Counted from the first letter of the stretch, positions 8,238 through 17,221 are shown. The stretch: DNA of 38,131 bases from Pseudomonas sp. C2B4 (GCF_013359695.1 NZ_JABFMU010000057.1:1-38131), one strand, 5' to 3'. Notes: generated by a model not told the origin, from the sequence alone. Numbers and translations: made by a program.

Positions 8238-9664
8238 GACCAAGCCTCGTAGTAACGCGCCAGACGTTCATACATCGAACGATACAAGTACGAGAACGCG
8301 ACCAACTCCGGCGGTGGTGTGAATTGCGGGTGCAGCGATTCAATCAAAGCCGTGTAGTTTTCAGTCATACCCTTGTCGAGCAAAGGCATCCAATAGGGTT
8401 TGATGTTCCAGCGATACTCGTAGCCCGTTGCGAACATCTGTTTGACGGTCTCGGCCACTGTGCTGCTGCGCGGTATCCCTTGCAGGGGTTTGCGCACTGG
8501 TGCAAAACACGACAAATCCAAGTTGTTAGGAATGCCCTGGATTTGGTCTGCCATCCAAGCGGCGAGCAGCGGCGATTGGTGTAAGCCATCACGATATGTA
8601 CCGGTAGACAGCCAAAGCCCTTCGTACCCACATTGCCCAATCAGTGGGAAACCATCGGCGGGAATGGGCCGGTTACCGACCTGAATGCTCATGATCTCGG
8701 CATCATGCAGGTCCAGGTTGAGCTGGTCGACAGCACAGTCGAGGAGAAATTGAACGTCAGAAATCAATGCATGCGAGCGAGGCTCTTCAGCCAAAATATT
8801 GGTTGCGCCTATATACAGCAGCTCCGACGTGCGCGGTACGCAATGCAAGCCGCAGGCAAAGGCGCGATTTGGCGTCCGGATCACAGTCGACGGCGTTAAC
8901 TTTCCCGGCTTCAGTTTTGCGAGCACGGATACCCCGTATCCGGCAAACATCGGCGGTATTCGATCTTTGATGTCATCCAAGGTATCGAGTAGCGACAGTG
9001 ACTGGACACCGGCCGCTATTACGACGTGCCTTCCCGCTATGCGTTGCCCGTTTTCCAGTTCCACACCAGTCGCCACGCGACCTTCTGTCAATACGGTGCG
9101 GGCATTGATGTTGACGAGTTCACCACCGCTTGCCAGAAATGCGGCGTCTAACTTCTCCAGCAATAGGTGAGAGTTCACCGCATTTTCATCGGGGATCAGC
9201 AGTGCCTGTAGCGGGCGCACTAGATCATTAGCGTTGACCCACTCCAGCTCAGCAGGGTCCACGCTTGTGAAAGGTTCCTGGCGATCACACAGAGTTTGTT
9301 CGATTGCTGCGTAGTTGACGCTATCAATTTTAGCCATCCCAGCAGAGTTCAGGAGCACATGAGTGCCACGTGCTGTAAGCATCTCCTGCCAGTTGCCTGA
9401 GGCCTGAGCGAGCCGATGTGCCCAATCCGCCCACAACTCCTTAGCTTGAATATCCATGATTAACTTCAACCGTCCATGCTCACTCGCGAGTAGACCGCTG
9501 GTAATTTCGCCGAAGCAACCATTCATCGCGCCAGCAGCCTTGGATGCCGCATTAGTTCTGTCCGCCTCACCTACCCTGCAGACTTTGAACCCGCGACTCG
9601 CCAATTCGAAGGCAATCGAACCACCAATAGCGCCGTTACCAACCACAACAATGTCGTAGATCAT
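8234..9664 (-). CDS. FAD-dependent amino-acid/amine oxidoreductase (DAO family), first gene of operon
   Basis: This 476-residue flavoprotein has the dinucleotide motif VVVGNGAIGGSIAFELASRG (residues 6-25) and the C-terminal DAO signature NRPIPADGFPLIG followed by STGTYRDGLHQSP. It is related to ThiO-type glycine oxidases and D-amino-acid oxidases, but is about 100 residues longer because of a C-terminal extension (from about KPLQGIPRS onward). It probably oxidises a C-N bond of a pathway intermediate; the substrate is unknown. The ATG at 9664 is preceded by GGAG at six bases, and is preferred over an in-frame TTG at 9676. It overlaps the methyltransferase start by four bases. No thi genes are adjacent. 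Confidence 0.85.
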   Translation of the reverse strand: MIYDIVVVGNGAIGGSIAFELASRGFKVCRVGEADRTNAASKAAGAMNGCFGEITSGLLASEHGRLKLIMDIQAKELWADWAHRLAQASGNWQEMLTARGTHVLLNSAGMAKIDSVNYAAIEQTLCDRQEPFTSVDPAELEWVNANDLVRPLQALLIPDENAVNSHLLLEKLDAAFLASGGELVNINARTVLTEGRVATGVELENGQRIAGRHVVIAAGVQSLSLLDTLDDIKDRIPPMFAGYGVSVLAKLKPGKLTPSTVIRTPNRAFACGLHCVPRTSELLYIGATNILAEEPRSHALISDVQFLLDCAVDQLNLDLHDAEIMSIQVGNRPIPADGFPLIGQCGYEGLWLSTGTYRDGLHQSPLLAAWMADQIQGIPNNLDLSCFAPVRKPLQGIPRSSTVAETVKQMFATGYEYRWNIKPYWMPLLDKGMTENYTALIESLHPQFTPPPELVAFSYLYRSMYERLARYYEAWS

Positions 9665-10447
9665 TTTCAGCTCCAATTTTTTATCTAGGAGTCAACATCA
9701 GAACTTACGAAACAGACAAAAAAAATCAACAAACCCAACACAAATTTACTGATTAAAACAACCAATTAGATTTGATTAAGCCAACTTTGTCCCACATCTA
9801 AATTTTCGCGCAATTGATGTTTCTGCACACCCGCCGAGCAATAAAACTCCCCCATCAAAAGGAGATTGCAGCGGACCAGCTCACGTTTACTGGCGTATTC
9901 CACAGCAGCGAAAGACACTTGCGTTAACTGGGCTCAGCGCATTCACACTTTGAAATGATTTTTCAGAATCTCCTTCAAAGCCCGTATTTCAAGCCATCAA
10001 TTTACCTAATAAAAACCAATCGCACAGCACGGGAATTCAATCCAATCAACAACAAAGACACATCTCACACTTTGAAAATAATGATCTGAAGGAAATTTCT
10101 CACATTCCACCACAACCTCACTTACCCACACCAAAAAACGTAATTAGAGAATCAAACTCAACTCTCAATAAATCAACCCAGGTGCACCATTGCCAGCCAA
10201 CTAACAATGCCGAATTACCGTTTCGTAACGAGTGCTGGTCGACGCTGAAAAAACCCTCAAGAGCAGATCGGTAATAGGTGCGATTAACGAATGACGCATC
10301 GCGAGCAGAACTCGCTCCTACAGGCGGCCCTTTCATTACAACTTTGTAATCAAGTTGTTGGTCGGCTGTCCGGATCGCCTGGTTAACCTGAACTCACTGT
10401 CAGGTAACCCGCCGACAGCCCCCAAATCCTGAATAGAGAGACTCATC
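9665..10447. other. AT-rich intergenic region upstream of the aminophenyl operon
   Basis: About 780 bases without a convincing gene lie between the divergent FAD oxidoreductase and DUF2790 genes. Roughly 9700-10200 is clearly richer in A/T than the flanks, and the promoter of the minus-strand operon must lie here. The 13-mer TCACACTTTGAAA occurs twice in direct orientation, at 9943-9955 and 10065-10077. One REP copy lies at 10297-10323. A 72-codon minus-strand frame at 10118-10336 has no ribosome binding site and runs into the REP, so I do not call it. No pathway-specific regulator gene is present. Confidence 0.7.
10297..10323. repeat. Single REP element
   Basis: CATCGCGAGCAGAACTCGCT followed by CCTACAG is a slightly degenerate REP. 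It marks the boundary between the AT-rich region and normal chromosomal sequence. Confidence 0.8.
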
Positions 10448-10705
10448 ATGAAACTGTACATCCTCGGTTTTGCCGCCCTCCTCGCCACCGGCTCGGCCTT
10501 TGCCGATACCCAAAGCGCCGCCCCGGTCATCCATGACAAGGACGCCGCCTTCGTCCACCTCGACGTAGCCAAAGTCGTCGGCCAGACCGACATCTCGCAA
10601 CAATGCGGCATCGTCCCCGCCCAGTTGAACTACCTCGACCACCAGGGCCGCCAGCATGAGCTGGACTACTTGGTGCAAGGCAGCGGTTGCACCAATGATC
10701 ATTGA
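10448..10705 (+). CDS. DUF2790-family small periplasmic protein
   Basis: This 85-residue protein starts with a clear signal peptide (MKLYILGFAALLATGSAFA). The mature part of about 66 residues has two Cys (in QQCGIVPAQLNYLDHQG and GSGCTNDH) that could form a disulfide. The sequence fits the DUF2790 family, which is largely restricted to Pseudomonas, present in several paralogues per genome and without known function. A heavy-metal type two-component system follows on the same strand after about 110 bases, so metal-responsive expression is possible. GAGAGA precedes the ATG at a proper distance. Confidence 0.85.
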   Translation: MKLYILGFAALLATGSAFADTQSAAPVIHDKDAAFVHLDVAKVVGQTDISQQCGIVPAQLNYLDHQGRQHELDYLVQGSGCTNDH

Positions 10706-10817
10706 TCGTCATCCCGATGTATCGACGGATGATCGGGCTACACTGGCGGCACTGGCAGGCCGCTGTAGCCCGCCTGCCCATCACTGAACTGTGCTGACCC
10801 CGAACCTGGTAGACCCC

Positions 10818-11489
10818 ATGAACATTCTCGTCGTCGAAGATGAACCCAAGGCCGGCAACTACCTGCTCAATGGCCTGCAGGAACTGGGCTATACCGTGAG
10901 CCTGGCCCGCGACGGCGCCGATGGCTTGCACCTGGCCCTGGAGCACAATTTCGATGTGATCGTGCTGGACGTGATGATGCCGAAAATGGACGGCTGGGAA
11001 GTCCTGCGCCGCCTGCGCAAGGAAGCCGACACCCCGGTGCTGTTCCTCACCGCCCGCGATGACATCGCCGACCGCATCAAGGGCCTGGAACTGGGCGCCG
11101 ACGATTACCTGATCAAGCCGTTTTCCTTCGCCGAACTGGTGGCACGCCTGCGCACTCTGACCCGCCGCGGTCCCACCCGCGAAGAAGAGCAGCTGCAGAT
11201 CGAAGATTTGCAGATCGATGTGCTCAAGCGCCGCGTCACCCGCGCCGGGACGCGCATCACCCTGACCAACAAGGAGTTCGCCCTGTTGCACCTGTTCGCC
11301 AGCCATCAGGGTGAAGTGCTGTCACGCTCGATGATTGCGTCACGGGTCTGGGACATGAATTTCGACAGTGACACTAACGTGGTGGATGTCGCGGTACGCC
11401 GCCTGCGGCTGAAAATCGACGACCCGTTCCAGCTCAAGTTGATCCACAGCGTGCGCGGCATCGGCTACCGCTTCGATACCCAGCCATGA
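10818..11489 (+). CDS. Heavy-metal response regulator, OmpR family (CopR/CusR/IrlR type)
   Basis: This 223-residue OmpR-type regulator has an N-terminal receiver with the acidic pair in VVEDEPKAG, the phosphoacceptor Asp in VLDVMMPKMDG near residue 51, and the Lys in LIKPFSFAEL. The C-terminal winged helix contains LTNKEFALLHLFASHQGEVLSRSMI (given here as the run LTNKEFALL to VLSRS), DTNVVDVAVRRLR and a final VRGIGYRF. The sequence is closest in style to copper/heavy-metal regulators. The ATG at 10818 begins the typical MNILVVEDE; a frame opening nine codons earlier adds a non-conserved tail. It is translationally coupled to the kinase by an ATGA overlap. Confidence 0.92.
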   Translation: MNILVVEDEPKAGNYLLNGLQELGYTVSLARDGADGLHLALEHNFDVIVLDVMMPKMDGWEVLRRLRKEADTPVLFLTARDDIADRIKGLELGADDYLIKPFSFAELVARLRTLTRRGPTREEEQLQIEDLQIDVLKRRVTRAGTRITLTNKEFALLHLFASHQGEVLSRSMIASRVWDMNFDSDTNVVDVAVRRLRLKIDDPFQLKLIHSVRGIGYRFDTQP

Positions 11490-12898
11490 AGGACTTGTCC
11501 GCTTTTCGTCACTCCCTGACGCTGCGCCTGGCGCTGGTGTTCGCGTTTCTGGCGTTTGTCTCGCTGACGGCCCTTGGCGTGGCGCTGTACCACGACCTGG
11601 AGCGCGAGCTGATCCGCCGTGACGACGCGGCACTGGTAACGCGCATCGATCAGCTGCGCACCTTCCTCAACGACAGCAACACGCTGGAGCTGATCCGCAG
11701 CAAACCGGCGCTGTTCCAGAACATGCTCGGCAACCGCGAAGCGCTGCTGAGCATCGGCGTACCCGGGCAACCGCCATTGCTGGTGGTCAATCCGGGCAAC
11801 CTCCACATGCCGGCCCTGGCGCCGATGCCCATGGACCACTCTCTGAGCCTTGGCGACGTACAGCACTTGCCCAGCGTCAACGGCGTACCCTTTTCCGCGT
11901 TGGCGGCCATTATCGAGTCCGACGATCAGGGCAGCCTGGAAGTGGTCACCGGGCGCCTGATGACCGAGCGCACCGCAGTGCTCGCCAGCTACCGGTTCAA
12001 CGTCTACCTGTTCGCCAGTGTTGCGGCGATTCTGCTGGCATTGTCCGGCTATGTGCTGGTCGATCGCGGCCTGATGCCCGTGCGGCACCTGGCCCGGCAT
12101 GCCCAGGGCATCGGCGTCGGCAACCTCAATGAGCGCCTCGACAGCCAGGGTGCGCCACGGGAGCTGCTGCCGATGATCGACGCCTTCAATGCCATGCTTG
12201 ACCGCCTGGGCAAGGGCTTCGTGCAACTGGGCCAGGTGTCGACCGACATGGCCCATGAACTGCGCACGCCGATCAATAACCTGCTGGGTGAAACCCAGGT
12301 CGCCTTGCAGCAGAACCGCAGCATCGAAGCCTATCAACAACTGCTCGCCTCCAATGTCGAGGAACTGGAACGCCTGGCGCGGATGCTCGACAACATGCTG
12401 TTCCTGGCCCGCACCGACCCCGCCAGCGCCCTGCGCCAACGCCAGGAACTGGACGCGGCCGAGGAAATGGAGCGCATGGCCGACTATTTCGAAGGGCTCG
12501 CCGCCGACGCCGGCATCCGCATCGATGCCCGGGGCAGCGGGCTGATCTGGGCCGAACCGATGCTCCTGCGCCGGGCCATGGCCAACCTGTGCGCCAATGC
12601 GATCAAGTACGGTGCACCCGATTCCGAGCTGCAAATCCGCGCCACGCCGACCGCCGACGGCATCCGCCTGCATGTGCGCAACCACGGCCAGACCATCCCC
12701 GCCGAACACCTGCCGAGGCTGTTCGAACGCTTCTACCGCGTCGACCAGTCCCGCGAACGCTCGGCGCAGTCCAATGGCCTGGGCCTGTCGATCGTGGCGA
12801 CGATCATGCAGCTGCACAATGGGGCCTGCAGCGTCAGCAGTGTCGATGGAGTGACCTGCTTCGAGCTGTTTTTCCCGGCACGAAGACAGGGCGAATGA
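11486..12898 (+). CDS. Heavy-metal sensor histidine kinase (CopS/CusS type)
   Basis: This 470-residue inner-membrane kinase has TM1 near residues 14-36, a periplasmic sensor region of about 130 residues, and TM2 near 165-187. A HAMP segment (LMPVRHLARHAQGIG) follows, then the H-box MAHELRTPINNLLGE, and an ATPase domain with N-box NLCANAIKYGA and G-box NGLGLSIV. The periplasmic part lacks an obvious Cys or His cluster, so the metal or signal cannot be named. It should phosphorylate the regulator directly upstream, with which it overlaps by four bases. No efflux or copper-oxidase genes follow. Confidence 0.92.
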   Translation: MKDLSAFRHSLTLRLALVFAFLAFVSLTALGVALYHDLERELIRRDDAALVTRIDQLRTFLNDSNTLELIRSKPALFQNMLGNREALLSIGVPGQPPLLVVNPGNLHMPALAPMPMDHSLSLGDVQHLPSVNGVPFSALAAIIESDDQGSLEVVTGRLMTERTAVLASYRFNVYLFASVAAILLALSGYVLVDRGLMPVRHLARHAQGIGVGNLNERLDSQGAPRELLPMIDAFNAMLDRLGKGFVQLGQVSTDMAHELRTPINNLLGETQVALQQNRSIEAYQQLLASNVEELERLARMLDNMLFLARTDPASALRQRQELDAAEEMERMADYFEGLAADAGIRIDARGSGLIWAEPMLLRRAMANLCANAIKYGAPDSELQIRATPTADGIRLHVRNHGQTIPAEHLPRLFERFYRVDQSRERSAQSNGLGLSIVATIMQLHNGACSVSSVDGVTCFELFFPARRQGE

Positions 12899-12905
12899 CG
12901 AAGAA

Positions 12906-13001
12906 CCTGTGGCGAGGGAGCTTGCTGCCGCTGGGGTGCGCAGCGGCCCTAAAAGAGGGACTGCTGCGCAGTCCAACGGGAGCAAGCTCCCTCGCCACAG
13001 G
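12906..13001. repeat. Inverted repeat, second repeat family, with perfect 21-bp arms
   Basis: The arm at 12906-12926 begins CCTGTGGCGAGGGAGC and is the exact reverse complement of 12981-13001. Smaller complementary stretches lie between them (GGTGCGCAGC with GCTGCGCAG). It is unlike the GAGCGAGCCTGCTCGC REPs seen elsewhere and fits another Pseudomonas REP type. Located after the kinase stop, it could also act as a transcription terminator. Confidence 0.85.
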
Positions 13002-13121
13002 TTTAGTGCCAGCCTTGGTATCCCCCCAATGGCTGAACACATCCGACCAATAATCCCTCACAGACGCGAGTCATGACCTAACCTCATAGGCTGGGTGACT
13101 AGCAACCTGTCGGGCACGCCT

Positions 13122-15506
13122 ATGCGCCATGCATTGAAGTGGATGATTGTCGCGATTCTCGCGCTGTACGGGTCGAGTGGCGCCATGCTGTCGGCGGCGC
13201 CGGCGCCGGACGCCCCTGCCGCCAATGCAGCGGCCACCTCCGCCAGCATTCCCGACAGCGATCTACAGGAGCTGCAACTTCGGCTCAACAGCCTCAAGCA
13301 GCAGGTGTCCCAAGCCAGTAACTACAGTCAGCTGGAGGCCCCACAGGATCTGCTCCAGGCGTTGATCCAGGAAATCGCCCGGCTGTCGGCCCTGCTGCTG
13401 CCCGTACAGGCTCAACTGCAATCGCAGTTGAGTGTGTTGGGACCGGCACCGGTTGGCGACGCTGCGCTGGAGAAGTCCGACATTACCCTTCAAAGGGCTG
13501 ACCTGACCGAACAAAAAAGACAGGTCGATTACAAGCTCAATACGCTGGCAACGCTCAAAGCCAGCGGGACCGAACTGCTGACCCAAATCGCCGTCATCCG
13601 TCGCGGCCTGCTGGAAACCGAAGTGACCCAGCAGACCCACAGCATCCTCAACCCCTGGTTCTGGGCACCGCTGTTGAATCCGCCCGAGGACGACCGGCAA
13701 CGCCTGAGTGCCTTCCTGCAACAGATTGGCGCGACCCTCGACGCCGCCTGGCAACCGGGCGAGCGCTTCTACACCAGTGTATTGCTCGCGTTGGCCCTTG
13801 CCCTGTGGTTTGTCGGTCACAGGCTCACCGACAAAGCGCTGACGTGGCTGTGCATTCATCGCATGCCTGAAGGCCGACTGCGGCGCAGTGCCCTTGCGCT
13901 GTCTTCAGTTATCGCCACGGTGCTGGCGGCATGGTTCGCCTTGCAACTGCTGTTTTATGCCCTGACCCGTGAACTGCCGTTGACGCCACAACTGGCCGGG
14001 TTCTCCCAGGACTTCGAAAAGATCGTTTATACCTGCGTGCTGATCACCGGCCTGAGCCGCGCCCTGCTGTCCACCAAACATCCTTCGTGGCGGCTGCCGG
14101 CCATTGCCGACTCGGTGGCCCTGGCGATCAAGCCCTTCCCCATTCGCCTGGCCTGGGTCCTGCTGGTGCTGGTAGCGATGGCGCAAATGACCAATGTCAC
14201 CGGCATGAGCGCGCCAGTCGTGATCTCGGTCAGAGGGTTCGTCGCGCTGGTCGTTTCAGTGATGATCGGTTCGCTGCTGTTGCGCGTCAGCAGAATTCGC
14301 CGGGCCCTGGTCGCGACGGGTGAGGCCCCCGAAGCAGGCACGACACTGGCCGGGGTCATTTATGCCTTCGCCAGTATGGCGGTGGTGGTTTCCCTCTTGG
14401 CCCTGCTGATCGGCTACATCTCCCTGTCGCGCTTCATCACTTATGAACTGGTCTGGCTGTTCATCATCTTTTCCGGTTTCTATTTGCTGATCCAGTTGCT
14501 GAAGGACGGCTGCGAATACCTGTTTTCGCCCCGCCATTCCAGCGGCAAGGCCCTTAAGCAGTTGCTGGGCATTGGCGATCCACGCCTGGAGCAGATTTCC
14601 ATCGTCCTGTCCGGCGTCGGCCGGGCCGCGCTGGTGCTGATCGCGTTCATCTCACTGGTGGTGGGCGGGGTGGGATCGACGCTCGGGCAACTGGCGACCA
14701 ATACCCTGGCGATACTCGGCGGCGACGGCCTGCGAAAACTCAACATTGTCCCTGCCAACTTATTGCACGGCGTGCTCGCCCTGTTCATCGGCATCTACCT
14801 GATCCGCACCTTACGCCGCTGGCTGGACAACGAGTTCCTGCCCAAGACGGAAATGGACCCCGGCATGTGTGCCTCACTCAGCACACTGTTCTCCAACATC
14901 GGCTATGCGCTGGTCATCCTGTTCGCCCTGTCATCGCTGGGTGTGCAGTGGACCAACCTGGCGTGGATCGTCAGTGCCCTGTCGGTGGGCATCGGTTTCG
15001 GTCTGCAGGAGATCGTCAAGAACTTCGTTTCGGGCCTGATCCTGCTGACTGAACGCCCGGTGAAAGTCGGCGACCTGATCAGCATCAGCGGGGTCGAAGG
15101 CGATATCCGCCGGATCAACGTGCGCGCCACGGAAATCCAACTGGCCGACCGCTCGATCGTCATCGTGCCCAACTCACAGCTGATTTCGCAGAACCTGCGC
15201 AACGTCACCCTCGGCGGCAACGCCCAGGGCGTGGCGATACTGGAACTGATGTTCCCGCTGGACATCGACCCGGAACAGGTGCGCAACCTGCTGTTCGAGA
15301 CCTACACCGAGCACGAATCCATCCTCGATAAACCGGCGCCGTTCGTGCGCTTCAGCCAGTTGAAGCCTGAAGGCCTCACCTTGACCATCACCGGCTATGT
15401 CAGCAGCCCACGCAATGTCGGGGCGATCAAGAGCGAGCTGCTGTTTGAAATTCTCAAGCGGCTGAGTGCCGCCGGGATAGAGCTGGCGAAACCGCCTACG
15501 GCGTGA
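13122..15506 (+). CDS. Large MscS-family mechanosensitive channel (DUF3772 plus MscS)
   Basis: This 794-residue inner-membrane protein has a signal peptide ending near SAAPAP and a periplasmic helical region of about 150 residues with coiled-coil-like stretches (LQELQLRLNSLKQQVSQ). About ten hydrophobic segments follow. The pore and C-terminal MscS domain carry GIGFGLQEIVKNFVSGLILL and ERPVKVGDLISI, then VPNSQLIS. The layout fits the MscK/MscM-like channels with a DUF3772 N terminus that relieve osmotic stress. The ATG at 13122 is preferred because it begins the signal peptide; a GTG at 13095 adds nine residues before it. It is monocistronic. Confidence 0.9.
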   Translation: MRHALKWMIVAILALYGSSGAMLSAAPAPDAPAANAAATSASIPDSDLQELQLRLNSLKQQVSQASNYSQLEAPQDLLQALIQEIARLSALLLPVQAQLQSQLSVLGPAPVGDAALEKSDITLQRADLTEQKRQVDYKLNTLATLKASGTELLTQIAVIRRGLLETEVTQQTHSILNPWFWAPLLNPPEDDRQRLSAFLQQIGATLDAAWQPGERFYTSVLLALALALWFVGHRLTDKALTWLCIHRMPEGRLRRSALALSSVIATVLAAWFALQLLFYALTRELPLTPQLAGFSQDFEKIVYTCVLITGLSRALLSTKHPSWRLPAIADSVALAIKPFPIRLAWVLLVLVAMAQMTNVTGMSAPVVISVRGFVALVVSVMIGSLLLRVSRIRRALVATGEAPEAGTTLAGVIYAFASMAVVVSLLALLIGYISLSRFITYELVWLFIIFSGFYLLIQLLKDGCEYLFSPRHSSGKALKQLLGIGDPRLEQISIVLSGVGRAALVLIAFISLVVGGVGSTLGQLATNTLAILGGDGLRKLNIVPANLLHGVLALFIGIYLIRTLRRWLDNEFLPKTEMDPGMCASLSTLFSNIGYALVILFALSSLGVQWTNLAWIVSALSVGIGFGLQEIVKNFVSGLILLTERPVKVGDLISISGVEGDIRRINVRATEIQLADRSIVIVPNSQLISQNLRNVTLGGNAQGVAILELMFPLDIDPEQVRNLLFETYTEHESILDKPAPFVRFSQLKPEGLTLTITGYVSSPRNVGAIKSELLFEILKRLSAAGIELAKPPTA

Positions 15507-15564
15507 AAAACCAAACCAGGGCGGCCGGACAGCCGACCTGATTCGGGCAAACGCACCTGATCCC

Positions 15565-15665
15565 CTGTGGGAGCGAGCCTGCTCGCGATGGACGTCAACG
15601 ATACCGCGCCCTGTCTGAGTGAACGCGTTGTCTGTACGTTTTTCGCGAGCAGGCTCGCTCCCACA
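15565..15665. repeat. REP pair (BIME)
   Basis: Two inverted REP copies (CTGTGGGAGCGAGCCTGCTC and its complement) lie between the convergent channel and aldehyde dehydrogenase genes. The inner spacer has GGACGTCAACGATA as in the BIMEs at 17893 and 19511. Confidence 0.9.
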
Positions 15666-15689
15666 ATTGGATCGCCGCAGACTATGGCA

Positions 15690-17180
15690 TCAATGCGCGA
15701 TGCACACCGACTTCAGCTCGGTGTAAGCCTCGATCACCGCACGCCCAAACTCGCGGCCCATGCCCGATTGCTTGACGCCACCGAATGGCATCGCCGGGTC
15801 GAGCAGAACGTGGGCGTTGACCCAGACCGTGCCGGCTTCGATGCGTGGCACCAGGTTCATGGCCTTGCTCAGATCGTTGGTCCACAGGCTCGCGGCCAGG
15901 CCGTAGCGGTTGTCGTTGGCCAGCGCGATCACGGCGTCTTCGTCATCGAACGGCATCACACCCAGCACCGGGCCGAACACCTCTTCGCGAGCCACGGCCA
16001 TGCTGTGGTCGATGTCGGCGAGGATGGTCGGCTGGACGAAGAAGCCCTCGCCTTCCAGCAACTCGCCACCGGCCACTACCCGCGCGCCTTCGCGGCGAGC
16101 CAGTTCGATGTGCTTGAGCACGCTTTGCTGTTGCTTGCGCGATACCAGTGGGTTGATCGCCGCTTCGCAGTTCATGCCGGCACCGATCGGCATGGCCGAT
16201 ACCGCTGCCGCCAGGGCTTCGACGAACTTATCGTGGATCGAGCGATGCACATAGAAGCGCGAAGCCGCGGCGCACACCTGGCCGTTGTTCAGCAGACCAC
16301 CGAGGATCGCGCCTTGCACGGCTTTCTCGATGTCGGCATCGGCCAGCACGATCATCGGGTTCTTGCCGCCCAGTTCCAGGGAGAAACGCGTCATGTTTTC
16401 CATGCACGCCACGCCGACGCTCTTGCCCACGGCGGTGGAACCGGTGAAGGACACTTTGCTCACCAGCGGATGCGAGGTCAGCACGCCGCCGACCGAAGCA
16501 CCGCCACCGGTGACCACGTTGAACACGCCTGCCGGAATGCCGGCTTCCAGCGCCAGTTCAGCCAGGCGCATGGCGGTCAACGGGGTTTCCATGGCCGGTT
16601 TGATGATCACCGTGCAACCGGTGGCCAGCGCTGGCATCAGCTTCCAGGCAGCGATCAACAGCGGGAAGTTCCACGGCACGATGCCGACCACCACGCCCAC
16701 CGGTTCACGCTTGGTGAACGCCGTGAACTTGGCACCCGGCGGCAGCGGGATCGACACATCGAACGTCTGGCCTTCGATCTTGGTCGCCCAGCCGGACATG
16801 TAGCGCATGAACTCCACGGTGGCGTTCAGATCCAGCGCGCGGGCCATGTTGATCGACTTGCCCTGGCTCAGGGTTTCCAGTTGCGCCAGCTCTTCGGCGT
16901 GCTCTTCCACCAGACGGGTGAAATTCAGCAGGATGCGTTCACGGTCGGCCGGACGCAGCGAGGACCAGACACCGGACTTGAAAGCCTTGTGCGAGGACTG
17001 CACCGCTTGTTCGACGATTGCCAGTGGCGCATCGAGGGTTTCGCACAGGGTCTGCCCGGTGGCCGGGTTGACCACGGCAATGCTCTCGCCTTCGGCAAAC
17101 ACCCACTGGCCATCGATAAAGCAGCCGTGACGGCGATCAAGGAATGCAGCCACCTGCGGCAGAATTTCAACGTTGCTCAT
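15690..17180 (-). CDS. Phenylacetaldehyde dehydrogenase-like aldehyde dehydrogenase (FeaB/PeaE type)
   Basis: This 496-residue NAD(P)-dependent aldehyde dehydrogenase is full length. The catalytic Cys is C303 in NNGQVCAAASR, the general base is E269 in SLELGG, the Asn is N171 in PWNFPL, and the nucleotide site includes FTGSTAVGK. N- and C-terminal sequences are of the FeaB/StyD/PeaE class, which oxidises phenylacetaldehyde-type substrates to acids. It lies downstream of a cytochrome c gene on the same strand (gap 117 bases with a REP). That gene carries the shared AraC-type site upstream (17780-17849), so the aldehyde is probably produced by the amine pathway further right. AAGGTGATTT precedes the ATG. 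Substrate choice is inferred from family and context. Confidence 0.85.
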   Translation of the reverse strand: MSNVEILPQVAAFLDRRHGCFIDGQWVFAEGESIAVVNPATGQTLCETLDAPLAIVEQAVQSSHKAFKSGVWSSLRPADRERILLNFTRLVEEHAEELAQLETLSQGKSINMARALDLNATVEFMRYMSGWATKIEGQTFDVSIPLPPGAKFTAFTKREPVGVVVGIVPWNFPLLIAAWKLMPALATGCTVIIKPAMETPLTAMRLAELALEAGIPAGVFNVVTGGGASVGGVLTSHPLVSKVSFTGSTAVGKSVGVACMENMTRFSLELGGKNPMIVLADADIEKAVQGAILGGLLNNGQVCAAASRFYVHRSIHDKFVEALAAAVSAMPIGAGMNCEAAINPLVSRKQQQSVLKHIELARREGARVVAGGELLEGEGFFVQPTILADIDHSMAVAREEVFGPVLGVMPFDDEDAVIALANDNRYGLAASLWTNDLSKAMNLVPRIEAGTVWVNAHVLLDPAMPFGGVKQSGMGREFGRAVIEAYTELKSVCIAH

Positions 17181-17198
17181 AAATCACCTTCATTCAAA

Positions 17199-17221
17199 TG
17201 TGGGAGCGAACCTGCTCGCGA
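17199..17221. repeat. REP element in the cytochrome c-aldehyde dehydrogenase gap
   Basis: TGTGGGAGCGAACCTGCTCG is a REP with one change. A degenerate inverse (CAAGCCAGCTCCTGCAGG) follows at 17253-17270. It lies between two same-strand genes and may influence relative expression. Confidence 0.8.

Noticed and set aside
10118..10336. 72-codon minus-strand open frame in the AT-rich gap
   Set aside because: It begins inside or just after a REP element, has no ribosome binding site and resembles no known family.
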